Below are positions 53,525 through 62,369 of a stretch of DNA of 64,000 nucleotides, piece by piece. Numbering within the stretch: position 1 is the stretch's first letter; every line of letters starts with the position of its first letter. Below the pieces are notes generated by a model. It was not told where the DNA came from. It did not search any database and saw only the letters and a list, made by a program, of their open reading frames with translations. Both the position numbers and the translations under genes were made by a program. The DNA lies in contig NZ_JACXZS010000009.1 in assembly GCF_014779795.1 (NCBI RefSeq), forward strand, positions 124,001 through 188,000. Direction: 5' to 3'. This stretch comes from Microbacterium helvum. GTDB lineage: Bacteria; Actinomycetota; Actinomycetes; Actinomycetales; Microbacteriaceae.

Positions 53525-55906
53525 CTAGCTGAACCTCGTCGGGGGCTCGTAGGGCTCTTCGCCGACGAACGTCGCGCCGAGCATCTGTCGCACGACCGCC
53601 TCGCCGTAGCGCTGAATACCGTTGTTCGGCGTGGCCGCGGCGCTGTCGTTGCGCGGGCGCATCACCGGGGTCATCGGCGGCACGGGCGCGTCGACAGGGA
53701 TGCCGGCCTCGTCGAGGTCGGTGTCGTCGTCGACGTCTTCGCCGGCCAGGGCCGACGGCGCGAGCTCGGCGCGCGGCAGGACGTCTCCGTCATGCACCGC
53801 CTGCCGAGGCGGGGCGAGCGTCGCGACGCGCGAGACGGCGGCGTCCTCGGGCTCGTCGTCTACGGCGAACTGCCCCACGCTCGGCATGGCTGCGGGGCCG
53901 GGGTCAGGCGGCGGTGCGTCGTCGTCGGACGGGATCGGCGCGACCGCCCAGTCGGTGACAGGTGCGGCCGCGGCCGGAGCCGTCTTCGCGGCGGGGGTGC
54001 TCCCCACGCCCCCTCCAGCCGTCGCGGGCGCGTCGCCGGGAGCGCGCGGGCCCGTGGACCCGGCCGCACCGCGCGGCGCTGCGGAGCCCGAGGCGGACGC
54101 ACGCGGCGCCGACGCGAGCGGTGCCGACGCTCGAGGCGTCGACGGGCCGGGGCCGGAGGGCCCGGACGGAGCGGCCTGCGCCTGCGGTGCGGCCGCAGCC
54201 ACGGGCGCGCCGGCAGACGCGGGTGCGGAAGGCGCCCCGGCCTGCGGTGCGGCCGCGGGGGCCGGTCCGCGATCGGATGCAGCGCCGCCGGATCCACCGG
54301 AGCCAGGCTCGGCGAGTCGCGGCAGGAACTTCACCTGCGTGCCGAAGACCTGTTCGATCGCGCTGCGCACGTCGAGGAACGCACCCTGCCCCTGCGGCTT
54401 GGGCTTGAACTTCGTCAGGTCGCTCGCGCTGGAGAACTCGAGCGCGACCACGTGGTCGTCGCCCTTCGTCGTGACGGCGATCGGTCGTGACCCGGTCGCA
54501 ACCATCCACGACGATCGGCTGATCCCCTCGAGCCGAGTGAGCACGTCGGGCCAGGCATCGACCAGATTGTCGGTGGTGAGCTCGCGAGGTGCGGCGGGAG
54601 CCGGCGCGGGCGCAGATGCAGGCGCGGGCGCAGGCGCGGACACCGAGCCGACGGCCGACGCAGGTGTCTCGTCTGGGTTCGTTCGCTCAGCGACCGGAGG
54701 AGCGGAGACCGCAGCAGCCGGAGCCGACGCAACCGCGGTGGCGGCTCGGCCCACGCGCTCCGAGGCTCCGGGCGCCGCGCCAGCGGCGTCTGGAGAGGAC
54801 GTGGGGACCCCTCTGGCCAGCACGCGGGCGACCATGAGCTCGAGCTGCAGTCGCGGCGAGGTCGCGCCGGTCATGTCGTCGAGGGTCGCGATGACGAGGT
54901 CGGCGATGCGCGACAGGCGCGCCGTGCCGAACGCGTCTGCTTGACGCTGCTTGCGGGCGAGATCGTCGGCCGAGACACCGCGGAGCACCGCGGCCGCGCC
55001 CTGACCGGTCGCAGCGACGACGATGAGGTCGCGCAGACGCTCGAGAAGGTCGTCGACGAAACGGCGCGGGTCCTGCCCCGTCTGCACGACGCGATCGACG
55101 GCCGAGAACGCCGCACCGGCGTCGGAGGCGCCGAAGGCGTCGATGACCTCATCGAGCAGCTCGTCGGGCGTGTAGCCGAGCAGCGCGACCGCGCGCGCGT
55201 AGGTGACCCCCGCGTCGTCGGAGCCCGCGATCAGCTGGTCGAGCAGCGACAGCGTGTCGCGCGGCGAGCCGCCGCCGGCGCGGACCACGAGGGGCAGCAC
55301 GCCCGGCTCGACCTGGACGCCCTCCTGCGCGCACAGCTGCTCGACGTACTCGAGCATCGCAGCGGGCGGCACGAGCCGGAACGGGTAGTGGTGGGTGCGC
55401 GAGCGGATCGTGCCGATGACCTTCTCGGGCTCGGTCGTCGCGAAGATGAACTTGACGTGGTCCGGCGGCTCTTCGACGAGCTTGAGCAGCGCGTTGAAGC
55501 CCTGCGGCGTCACCATGTGCGCTTCGTCGAGGATGAAGATCTTGAAGCGGTCGCGGGCCGGGGCGAACACCGCGCGCTCGCGCAGGTCGCGCGCGTCGTC
55601 GACGCCGTTGTGGCTCGCGGCGTCGATCTCGACGACGTCGAGCGACCCGCCGCCGCCGCGCCCGAGCTCGATGCAGCTGTCGCACTTCCCGCACGGGACG
55701 TCGGTCGGCCCCTCGGCGCAGTTGAGGCAGCGCGCAAGAATGCGGGCGGACGTGGTCTTTCCGCACCCGCGGGGGCCCGAGAACAGGTAGGCGTGACCGA
55801 CCCGGTCGCCGCGCAGCGCGGTCATCAGCGGCTCGGTGACCTGCCCCTGCCCGATCATCTCGCCGAACGACTCGGGCCGGTAGCGGCGATAGAGGGCTGT
55901 GGTCAC
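53525..55906 (-). CDS. dnaX: DNA polymerase III gamma/tau subunit
   Basis: A 793-residue clamp-loader ATPase. Walker A is FSGPRGCGKTTSAR (about residues 43-52). A zinc module CLNCAEGPTDVPCGKCDSC follows, then Walker B FIFILDEAH-type tract, and sensor regions FIFATTEPEKVIGTIRSRTH. After residue about 360 comes a long Ala/Pro-rich linker before a conserved module with AWPDVLTRLEGISRSSWMVA, then a second Ala/Pro-rich stretch and a Asp-rich C-terminus. Copies 2 and 3 of the 63-bp repeat lie in these linkers. GTG 55906 is leaderless. Confidence 0.95.
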   Translation of the reverse strand: MTTALYRRYRPESFGEMIGQGQVTEPLMTALRGDRVGHAYLFSGPRGCGKTTSARILARCLNCAEGPTDVPCGKCDSCIELGRGGGGSLDVVEIDAASHNGVDDARDLRERAVFAPARDRFKIFILDEAHMVTPQGFNALLKLVEEPPDHVKFIFATTEPEKVIGTIRSRTHHYPFRLVPPAAMLEYVEQLCAQEGVQVEPGVLPLVVRAGGGSPRDTLSLLDQLIAGSDDAGVTYARAVALLGYTPDELLDEVIDAFGASDAGAAFSAVDRVVQTGQDPRRFVDDLLERLRDLIVVAATGQGAAAVLRGVSADDLARKQRQADAFGTARLSRIADLVIATLDDMTGATSPRLQLELMVARVLARGVPTSSPDAAGAAPGASERVGRAATAVASAPAAAVSAPPVAERTNPDETPASAVGSVSAPAPAPASAPAPAPAAPRELTTDNLVDAWPDVLTRLEGISRSSWMVATGSRPIAVTTKGDDHVVALEFSSASDLTKFKPKPQGQGAFLDVRSAIEQVFGTQVKFLPRLAEPGSGGSGGAASDRGPAPAAAPQAGAPSAPASAGAPVAAAAPQAQAAPSGPSGPGPSTPRASAPLASAPRASASGSAAPRGAAGSTGPRAPGDAPATAGGGVGSTPAAKTAPAAAAPVTDWAVAPIPSDDDAPPPDPGPAAMPSVGQFAVDDEPEDAAVSRVATLAPPRQAVHDGDVLPRAELAPSALAGEDVDDDTDLDEAGIPVDAPVPPMTPVMRPRNDSAAATPNNGIQRYGEAVVRQMLGATFVGEEPYEPPTRFS
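53999..54060. repeat. Intragenic 62-bp repeat, copy 3 (dnaX, reverse orientation)
   Basis: Its complement aligns to copy 1 with one gap and about 48 of 62 positions identical, including GGAGGGGGCGTGGGGA at the right. It is inverted relative to copies 1 and 2 on the same chromosome strand, and codes for an Ala/Gly/Pro-rich stretch near residues 616-636 of DnaX. Confidence 0.65.
54747..54809. repeat. Intragenic 63-bp repeat, copy 2 (dnaX)
   Basis: Shares 53 of 63 positions with copy 1 in the MMPL gene and the same frame relative to the coding strand; it encodes VPTSSPDAAGAAPGASERVG near residues 366-387, just after the ATPase core. Confidence 0.8.
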
Positions 55907-55912
55907 TCCCCC

Positions 55913-55918
55913 AGCCTA
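55913..55918 (-). promoter_or_regulatory. -10 box of leaderless promoter, dnaX
   Basis: TAGGCT, six bases before the GTG at 55906. Confidence 0.55.
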
Positions 55919-55932
55919 CGGTGTGGCTCCGA

Positions 55933-56004
55933 CACTTCGGCAGGCTCAGCGCATCGCACTTCGGCAGGCTCAGCGCATCGCACTTCGGCAGGCTCAGCGC
56001 ATCG
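55933..56004. repeat. Three 24-bp tandem repeats in dnaX/thiM divergent region
   Basis: Three identical units of CACTTCGGCAGGCTCAGCGC plus ATCG. They lie between the dnaX -10 box and the thi promoter. The core TTCGGCAGGCTCAGCG is, from memory, common in intergenic regions of Micrococcales. Confidence 0.9.
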
Positions 56005-56031
56005 CACCGGGGCGGCCGATCCCCGGCCTGC

Positions 56032-56037
56032 TAGATT
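56032..56037 (+). promoter_or_regulatory. -10 box of thi operon
   Basis: TAGATT, giving a predicted transcript start at about 56044, just at the 5' edge of the riboswitch. Confidence 0.5.
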
Positions 56038-56045
56038 GCTCGGCA

Positions 56046-56125
56046 GTGACACGGGGTGCCCGCACGGCGGGCTGAGAACACACCCGTCGAACCTGATCTC
56101 GATCATGCGAGCGAAGGGATGTCGC
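56046..56125 (+). promoter_or_regulatory. TPP riboswitch (THI box)
   Basis: The conserved CTGAGA (56072-56077), ACCTGATC (56091-56098) and GCGAAGGGA (56111-56119) of the thiamine pyrophosphate aptamer are all present, in order and with normal spacing, and P1 can form by GACA/TGTC. The AAGGGA that would serve as ribosome site lies inside the aptamer, seven bases before the thiM ATG. TPP binding should therefore block translation directly. Confidence 0.95.
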
Positions 56126-56126
56126 G

Positions 56127-56948
56127 ATGAACACGCGCGCCGCCGTCCACCTGTCCCCCTCCGATGCGCTGACGGCGCTGCGGGATGCCGCACCGCTGGT
56201 GCAGTGCATCACCAACGCCGTGGTGACCGGCTTCACTGCCAACGTGCTGCTCGCCGTCGGCGCGGCGCCCGCCATGTGCGACCTGCCCGGTGAGGCCGGG
56301 ATGTTCGCGGGCATCGCCGACGGCGTGCTCGTGAACCTCGGAACCCCGGGGGCCGAGCAGCGCGACGGCGCCCGGGAGGCCGTGCGGGCGACCGAGCGCT
56401 GGGTGCTCGATCCGGTCGCGGTCGGCGCCCTCCCTGTTCGCACCGCCTTCGCCGCCGAGCTGCTCGAGCACCGGCCGGCCATCGTCCGCGGCAATGCGTC
56501 CGAGATCCTCGCCCTGGCCGGCGCCGGAGCCGGCGGTCGCGGAGTGGACGCGACGGAGGGGACGGATGCCGCAGCCGACGCCGCCCGCGGCCTCGCGCTG
56601 CGCACCGGCGGCGTCGTCGCCGTGTCGGGCGCCGTCGACCTCGTCACCGACGGCGTGCAGGTCGTCCGCATCGGAGGCGGCGACGCGCTCCTGACCCGCG
56701 TGACAGGCGGCGGCTGCTCTCTGGGCGCGGTCATGGCCGCCTTCCTCGGCGTCTGCGAGCCTCTCGACGCGGCGGTGGCGGCATCCACCCTCTACGCGGC
56801 CGCCTCGGAACGCGCGGCCGCCCGATCCACCGGACCGGGCTCGTTCGCCGTCGCGCTGCTCGACGCGCTGGCCGAGGTCGCGCCCGCCGAGCTCGAAGAC
56901 CGCGCGCGCGTCGAACGCACCGCCGTCGGGACGGCGGGCGGGCGATGA
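56127..56948 (+). CDS. thiM: Hydroxyethylthiazole kinase
   Basis: A 273-residue ribokinase-fold enzyme that phosphorylates 4-methyl-5-hydroxyethylthiazole for thiamine salvage. Characteristic tracts are [20 protein letters not shown] at residues 22-41, [29 protein letters not shown] and the anion-hole/catalytic region [19 protein letters not shown] (the Cys replaces the usual Asp-like position of kinases, as in ThiM). ATG lies just after the riboswitch. It overlaps thiE by four bases. Confidence 0.95.
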   Translation: MNTRAAVHLSPSDALTALRDAAPLVQCITNAVVTGFTANVLLAVGAAPAMCDLPGEAGMFAGIADGVLVNLGTPGAEQRDGAREAVRATERWVLDPVAVGALPVRTAFAAELLEHRPAIVRGNASEILALAGAGAGGRGVDATEGTDAAADAARGLALRTGGVVAVSGAVDLVTDGVQVVRIGGGDALLTRVTGGGCSLGAVMAAFLGVCEPLDAAVAASTLYAAASERAAARSTGPGSFAVALLDALAEVAPAELEDRARVERTAVGTAGGR

Positions 56949-57619
56949 GCTCGCAGCGGCACGCGCGGCTTCAGGTGCACCACGTGACCGACGACCGTCT
57001 GCCCTTCGCACACACCCGCGCCATCGTCACAGCGGCCGTCGGGGCCGGCGTCGATGTCGTCCAGCTGCGGGTGAAGGGCGGCACCGCGCGCGAGCTGCTC
57101 GCCCAGACGGTCGCCCTCTCCGCAGCCGTGGCGGGGCGCGCGACCTTCGTCGTCGACGACCGTGCCGACATCGTGCTCGCCGCGCGTGACGCGGGCGCCC
57201 GCGTGGACGGCGTGCACCTCGGCCAGAGCGACCTGCCGCCGGACGCGGCACGCCGGCTGCTCGGCCCCGACGCCGTCGTGGGCTGGACGGCGAACACGCT
57301 GCCGCATCTGGCCGCGGCGGCGGCGCTGCCCGCCGGCACGCTCGACTATCTGGGGGTGGGCGTGATCCGGCCCACGACGACCAAGCCCGATCACCCGCCG
57401 GCACTCGGGGTCGACGGGTTCGCGCGCCTCGCGGCGTCGACCCCGCTGCCCTGCATCGCGATCGGCGGGGTCGGGATCGACGACGTCGCCCCGCTGCGCG
57501 ACGCGGGGGCCGCGGGCGTCGCGGTCGTATCGCTGCTGTCGGCCGCCGAAGACCCTGACGCCGCCGCACGCGCCCTGCGCCGGGCAGCGGACGCCGCGCC
57601 CGTCGGGGTCGTCCGATGA
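56945..57619 (+). CDS. thiE: Thiamine-phosphate synthase
   Basis: A 224-residue TIM-barrel enzyme joining HMP-PP and thiazole phosphate. Visible: HHVTDDRL at the first strand, [60 protein letters not shown] and the phosphate-binding [14 protein letters not shown]. The Mg-binding Asp residues lie in DDRAD and QSD. It overlaps both neighbours by ATGA. Confidence 0.95.
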   Translation: MSSQRHARLQVHHVTDDRLPFAHTRAIVTAAVGAGVDVVQLRVKGGTARELLAQTVALSAAVAGRATFVVDDRADIVLAARDAGARVDGVHLGQSDLPPDAARRLLGPDAVVGWTANTLPHLAAAAALPAGTLDYLGVGVIRPTTTKPDHPPALGVDGFARLAASTPLPCIAIGGVGIDDVAPLRDAGAAGVAVVSLLSAAEDPDAAARALRRAADAAPVGVVR

Positions 57620-59079
57620 GCGGCATCCCCCGCGTCCTCAGCATCGCCGGCACCGACCCGACCGGGGGCGCCGGCATCCACGCCGACCTCAAGACGATCG
57701 GCGCGCTGGGCGGCTACGGCATGGCCGTGGTGACCGCGCTGGTCGCGCAGAACACGCGCGGCGTGCGCGAGGTGCACGTGCCGCCGGTCGGGTTCCTGAC
57801 GGCGCAGCTCGACGCGGTGTCGGACGATGTCGAGATCGACGCGGTCAAGATCGGGATGCTGCAGGATGCCGCGATCATCGAGGTCGTCCGCGACTGGCTC
57901 GCACGCGTACGCCCGCCGGTCGTCGTGCTCGACCCGGTGATGGTCGCGACGAGCGGCGACCGGCTGCTGGATGCCGCCGCCGAGGACGCGCTGCGCGGGC
58001 TGTGCACCGACGCCGACCTCGTGACCCCCAACCTCGCCGAGCTCGCCGTGCTCACCGGGCGCCCGGTCGCCGCCACCTGGGACGAGGCGCTCGACGCCGC
58101 CCGCCGCCTGCACGAGAGCACCGGCACGCTCGTGCTGCTCAAGGGCGGCCATCTCGACGGCGCCGACTGCCCGGACGCGCTCGTCGGCCCGGTACCGCTG
58201 GTCGGCCCGGGCGGCGTGCACGAGGTCGCAGGCGCCCGGGTCGCGACGCGCAACACCCACGGCACCGGGTGCTCGCTGTCGTCCGCCATGGCGACGCTGC
58301 GCGCGGGCGGAGCGTCCTGGCCCGACGCTCTCGTGCGTGCCAAGCAGTGGCTCACCGGCGCGCTCGCCCACGCCGACGCGCTGCACGTCGGTCGCGGCAA
58401 CGGCCCGGTCGACCACTTCCACGAGCTGCGCGCCCCCGCGGATCGCGCGTGGTCGGCGGAGGTGTGGGATGCCGCGGCCGCCGTCCGCGCCGGCATCGAG
58501 GAGTGCGCGTTCGTGCGGGGACTCGGCGACGGCTCGCTGGAGCGGGACGTCTTCACCTGGTACCTCGCGCAGGACGCCCGGTATCTCGGCGAGTACGCGC
58601 GTCTGCTCGCGCGCGCGAGCGCCCTGGCCCCGACCGCCGACGAGCAGGCGTTCTGGGCGAGGTCGGCCCAATCGGCGCTGGTCGAGGAGCAGCGGCTCCA
58701 CTCCGCGCACCTCGACGGCCGCCGGCCCGCAGACCCCGCGCCGGCCACGACGGCCTACACCGATCATCTGCACGCGTCCGGCCGCACGTACGGCGAGCTG
58801 GTCGCCGCCGTCCTCCCGTGCTTCTGGATCTACGCCGATCTGGGCACGCGGCTCACAGCGGCACGACACGAGACCCACCCGTACGACGACTGGCTCGCCG
58901 CGTACGGGGATCCGGCGTTCGCCGAGGCGACCGCGCAGGCGGTGCGGATCGCGGATGCCGCGGCCGGTGCGGCATCCGCGCACGAGCGTGCGCGGATGTC
59001 GGAGGCCTTCCGACGATCGGCCGAGCACGAACTGCGGTTCTTCGAGGCGCCGATGGCGCTCGTGCCGGCGCGGGCGTGA
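57616..59079 (+). CDS. thiD: ThiD-TenA fusion: HMP-P kinase with thiaminase II-like domain
   Basis: A 487-residue two-domain protein. Residues 1-265 are ThiD (hydroxymethylpyrimidine/phospho-HMP kinase): RVLSIAGTDPTGGAGIHADL, VVVLDPVMVATSGDRLLD, TLVLLKGGHLDGADCPDALV and NTHGTGCSLSSAMATLRAGG with the catalytic Cys. Residues about 270-487 are a TenA domain: CAFVRGLGDGSLERDVFTWY, LAQDARYLGEYARLLARA, a cysteine in VLPCFWIYADLG and a late Glu in EHELRFFEAPM. TenA recovers HMP from degraded thiamine or forms, so this enzyme supplies and activates the same moiety. Confidence 0.93.
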   Translation: MSGIPRVLSIAGTDPTGGAGIHADLKTIGALGGYGMAVVTALVAQNTRGVREVHVPPVGFLTAQLDAVSDDVEIDAVKIGMLQDAAIIEVVRDWLARVRPPVVVLDPVMVATSGDRLLDAAAEDALRGLCTDADLVTPNLAELAVLTGRPVAATWDEALDAARRLHESTGTLVLLKGGHLDGADCPDALVGPVPLVGPGGVHEVAGARVATRNTHGTGCSLSSAMATLRAGGASWPDALVRAKQWLTGALAHADALHVGRGNGPVDHFHELRAPADRAWSAEVWDAAAAVRAGIEECAFVRGLGDGSLERDVFTWYLAQDARYLGEYARLLARASALAPTADEQAFWARSAQSALVEEQRLHSAHLDGRRPADPAPATTAYTDHLHASGRTYGELVAAVLPCFWIYADLGTRLTAARHETHPYDDWLAAYGDPAFAEATAQAVRIADAAAGAASAHERARMSEAFRRSAEHELRFFEAPMALVPARA

Positions 59080-59132
59080 CCCGGGGGCAGCTCGCTGCAC
59101 CGGATGTCGGCGTCCACTGGCAGACTCGGCTC

Positions 59133-59804
59133 ATGACGACGATCGGCACCCTCGGCGGCACGCCGGAGCGCCCGGCGGTGTTCTTCTCGGGTCCCGAAGA
59201 GTTCCGCGCCTGGCTCGCGGCGCACCACGACACCGAGGCCGAGCTGTGGATGGGCCTCTACAAGAAGCACGTCGCCGACCGCCCCCTCACCTGGGAGCAG
59301 GCCGTTCCCGTCGCGCTCTGCTACGGCTGGATCGACTCGGTGGCGCAGCGCATCGATGACGACGCGGTGCGGCAGCGGTGGTCGCCCCGCAAGCCGTCGA
59401 GCAACTGGTCGAAGGTCAACATCGAGCTCGTCGAGCAGCTCACCGCGCAGGGACTGATGACCGAGGCAGGCCTGGCGGCGTACGCGCGCCGGCGCCCCGA
59501 CCGCACCGGCGTCTACTCGCACGAGAACCCCGGCCAGGAGCTTCCGCCCGAGTGGGAGGCGCGCGTGGCGGCCGATGCGGCGGCGACCGCGTTCCTCGAC
59601 GCAGCGACGCCGACGTACCGGCGCCAGGTGATCCACTGGGTGCTCTCGGCCAAGCAGGAGTCGACGCGCGAGCGCCGGCTGGCTCAGCTGATCGCCGACA
59701 GTGCCGCCGGCGAGCTCGTGCCGTTCCAGCGCTACGGCGAGACGCCCAAGTGGGTCGCGCGCGCCGCCGAGGCCGCCCGCGCCGCGACCGCCGCCGAAGC
59801 CTGA
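59133..59804 (+). CDS. YdeI/OmpD-associated family protein
   Basis: A 223-residue soluble protein with the YdeI N-terminal block: FFSGPEEFRAWLAAHHDTEA, ELWMGLYKKHVADRPLTWEQ and AVPVALCYGWIDSVAQRIDD. Then comes YRRQVIHWVLSAKQESTRER, an OmpD-like tail with KQESTRERRL in the typical place. The C-terminal part ends in Ala-rich residues. It is widely present but its role is not established. The ATG at 59133 follows a CAGACT box, weakly promoter-like. It converges on the GH65 gene with 39 bp between. Confidence 0.88.
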   Translation: MTTIGTLGGTPERPAVFFSGPEEFRAWLAAHHDTEAELWMGLYKKHVADRPLTWEQAVPVALCYGWIDSVAQRIDDDAVRQRWSPRKPSSNWSKVNIELVEQLTAQGLMTEAGLAAYARRRPDRTGVYSHENPGQELPPEWEARVAADAAATAFLDAATPTYRRQVIHWVLSAKQESTRERRLAQLIADSAAGELVPFQRYGETPKWVARAAEAARAATAAEA

Positions 59805-59843
59805 GCCGCGGCATCCACCGCTGCGGAGCGCGCCCACTCCGTG

Positions 59844-62369
59844 TCAGTCGTGCGCGGCCGTCTCGGCCTCGGTCACGATGACCGGGATCGCCGAGGTGAC
59901 CGTCGGGACCGAGGCCGACAGCAGGGAGCCGTCCTCGCGCCGCGCCTCGCCCAGCTGCCGCAGCGAGGGACGGCCGGCGATGACGGGTCCCTGACCCTGC
60001 AGCGCGACCACGACGTCCTCACCGGAGCCGACGACGTAGCCGACGCCGCGCACGCTGAAGCCGACCGGGTCGCCGTCCGCCGCCGACACGCGCAGCTCTT
60101 CCCGCGTGATCGAGACGGTCAGCGCCGTGCCGTGCCAGTGCAGCGTGAACTCCAGCGACGGCCACGCTGCCGGCAGCCTCGGGTCGAACGAGAGCTCGCC
60201 GAAGTGGTCGCGCATGCCGCCGAAGCCCGACACCAGCGCCGTCCAGACGCCGCCCGCCGAGGCGACGTGCACGCCGTCGGACGCGTTGTGGTGCAGGTCG
60301 GCGAGGTCGACGAAGATCGACTGCCGGAAGTAGTCCAGCGCGAGGTCCTGGTACCCGACTTCGGCCGCCAGGATCGACTGCACGACGGCCGACAGCGTGG
60401 AGTCGCCCGTGGTCAGCGGGTCGTAGTACTCGAAGTCGGCCAGCTTGTCTTCGGGCGAGAAGTGGTTGCCCTGCAGGAACAGCGCGAGCACCACGTCGGC
60501 CTGCTTGAGCACCTGGTACCGGTAGATCACCAGCGGGTGGAAGTGCAGCAGCAGCGGGCGCTTGTCGGCGGGCGTGTTCTCGAGATCCCACACCTCGCGT
60601 TCGAGGAACACGTGATCCTGCGGATGGATGCCGAGGTTCGGGCTGAACGGGATGTGCATGGCCTCGGCTGCCCGGTCCCACGCCTCCGGCTCGCCCGGCT
60701 CGAGACCCAGCCGATCGACCATCTGCCGGTACACCTCGCCGTCGACCTCGGCCATCTCGCGCACGGTGCGCGCGGCGAAGCGGAGGTTGAAGCGGGCCAT
60801 GACGTTCGTGAACAGATTGTCGTTGACGACGGTGGTGTACTCGTCGGGACCGGTCACGCCGTGGATGTGGAACACCTCGTCGTCGTCGCCGACGAACTGC
60901 CCGTCGCTCGAGCGCCAGAAGCCGAGCGTCGCCCACAGTCGAGCGGTCTCGACCGCGATGTCGACGCCCTCGCGATAGAGGAACTCGTCGTCGCCCGTCG
61001 CCCGGACGTACTTCGCGAGCGCGAAGCTGACATCGGCGTTGATGTGGTACTGCGCCGTGCCGGCGGCGTAGTAGGCCGATGCCTCTTCGCCGTTGATCGT
61101 GCGCCACGGGAACAGCGCACCCGCCTCGTTCAGCTGGAAGGCGCGGCGCCGGGCCGCGGGCAGCATGAGGTAGCGCATGCGCAGCGCGTTGCGCGCCCAC
61201 AGCGGCGTCGTGTACGCGAGGAACGGCAAGACGTAGATCTCGGTGTCCCAGAAGTAGTGGCCGGAGTAGCCCGACCCGGTCATGCCCTTCGCGGGCACCC
61301 CCTGGCCGTCGGCGCGCGCGGCGGCCTGCGCGAGCTGGAAGAGGCACCAGCGGGTCGCCTGCTGCAGGTCGTCGTGCCCGCCGATGCGCACGTCCGAACG
61401 CTCCCAGAACGCGTCGAGCCACGCTCGCTGCTGAGCGCGGACCGCCTCGACGCCCTCACTCAGCGAACGGTCGAGCGTGCGGCGGCAGCGATCGACGAGC
61501 TCGCGCGCGGGCACCCCGCGCGACGTGTGGTAGCTGACCAGCTTCGTGACGCGCACCGGCACGCCCGCCTTCGCCTGCACCCGGAACACGTTCTTCGCGA
61601 TGTCGGGCTCGATGAGCGATCTGGCGCTGTACTCGTTGTCGGTCTCGACCAGGTGGTCGGCGATCACCGCGAGCGTCATGCCCGACTCGGTGACGCGGTA
61701 CGACAGGGCAGAGCGCGTGCCGTCCTGCCAGTACTCCTGCGGCTGCAGCACCCGCTCGTGGATGCGCTCGGCCTTGCGGGGGTCGAACGCCGCCTTGGCC
61801 CGGCGTGTCGGCGGCGTGCCGCCGTAGACGTCTTCGCCGTCCTGGCGGTTGATCATCTGGCAGCTCACGGTCACCGGCGCGTCCGCGTTGAGCACCGTCA
61901 CGTCGACGGACATGACCGCGAGATGCTTCTCTTCGAACGACACGAGACGCTCGAACTCGATCCGGACCTCTTTGCCCGACGGCGTCACCCACAGGATGTG
62001 ACGGCGGAGCACACCGTCGCGCATGTCGAGCACGCGCTCGTACTCCCGCACGTCCGCCACGTCGAGCGACAGCGGCTCGTCGTCGACGTAGACGCGCATC
62101 ACCTTCGCGTCGGGGGCGTTGACGATCGTCTGGCCCACCTCGGCGAATCCGTAAGCCTGTTCCGCGTGACGGATGGGGAAGGTCTCGTGGAAGCCGTTGA
62201 TGAACGTGCCGTGCTCATGCGCGAAACGCCCTTCGGGGTGGTTGCCGCGCATGCCGAGGTAGCCGTTGCCGACGGCGAACAGCGTCTCGGTGACGCCGGC
62301 GTCGTCCACGTCGAACGACTTCTCGACGAGCCGCCACGGGTCGACGGGGAACCGATCGCGATCGATCAT
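59844..62369 (-). CDS. Glycoside hydrolase family 65 phosphorylase (kojibiose/maltose/trehalose type)
   Basis: An 841-residue enzyme that phosphorolyses an alpha-linked disaccharide to beta-glucose-1-phosphate and a free sugar. Visible: N-terminal beta-sandwich (ETLFAVGNGYLGMRGNHPEG), (alpha/alpha)6 barrel (GYSGHYFWDTEIYVLPFLAY), catalytic-acid region VTGPDEYTTVVNDNLFTNVM, and KQADVVLALFLQGNHF. Its phosphate-binding His-Ser-like region appears in LSAVVQSILAAEVGYQ. Start ATG 62369 overlaps the HAD partner gene by four bases. The exact disaccharide cannot be deduced. Confidence 0.93.
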   Translation of the reverse strand: MIDRDRFPVDPWRLVEKSFDVDDAGVTETLFAVGNGYLGMRGNHPEGRFAHEHGTFINGFHETFPIRHAEQAYGFAEVGQTIVNAPDAKVMRVYVDDEPLSLDVADVREYERVLDMRDGVLRRHILWVTPSGKEVRIEFERLVSFEEKHLAVMSVDVTVLNADAPVTVSCQMINRQDGEDVYGGTPPTRRAKAAFDPRKAERIHERVLQPQEYWQDGTRSALSYRVTESGMTLAVIADHLVETDNEYSARSLIEPDIAKNVFRVQAKAGVPVRVTKLVSYHTSRGVPARELVDRCRRTLDRSLSEGVEAVRAQQRAWLDAFWERSDVRIGGHDDLQQATRWCLFQLAQAAARADGQGVPAKGMTGSGYSGHYFWDTEIYVLPFLAYTTPLWARNALRMRYLMLPAARRRAFQLNEAGALFPWRTINGEEASAYYAAGTAQYHINADVSFALAKYVRATGDDEFLYREGVDIAVETARLWATLGFWRSSDGQFVGDDDEVFHIHGVTGPDEYTTVVNDNLFTNVMARFNLRFAARTVREMAEVDGEVYRQMVDRLGLEPGEPEAWDRAAEAMHIPFSPNLGIHPQDHVFLEREVWDLENTPADKRPLLLHFHPLVIYRYQVLKQADVVLALFLQGNHFSPEDKLADFEYYDPLTTGDSTLSAVVQSILAAEVGYQDLALDYFRQSIFVDLADLHHNASDGVHVASAGGVWTALVSGFGGMRDHFGELSFDPRLPAAWPSLEFTLHWHGTALTVSITREELRVSAADGDPVGFSVRGVGYVVGSGEDVVVALQGQGPVIAGRPSLRQLGEARREDGSLLSASVPTVTSAIPVIVTEAETAAHD

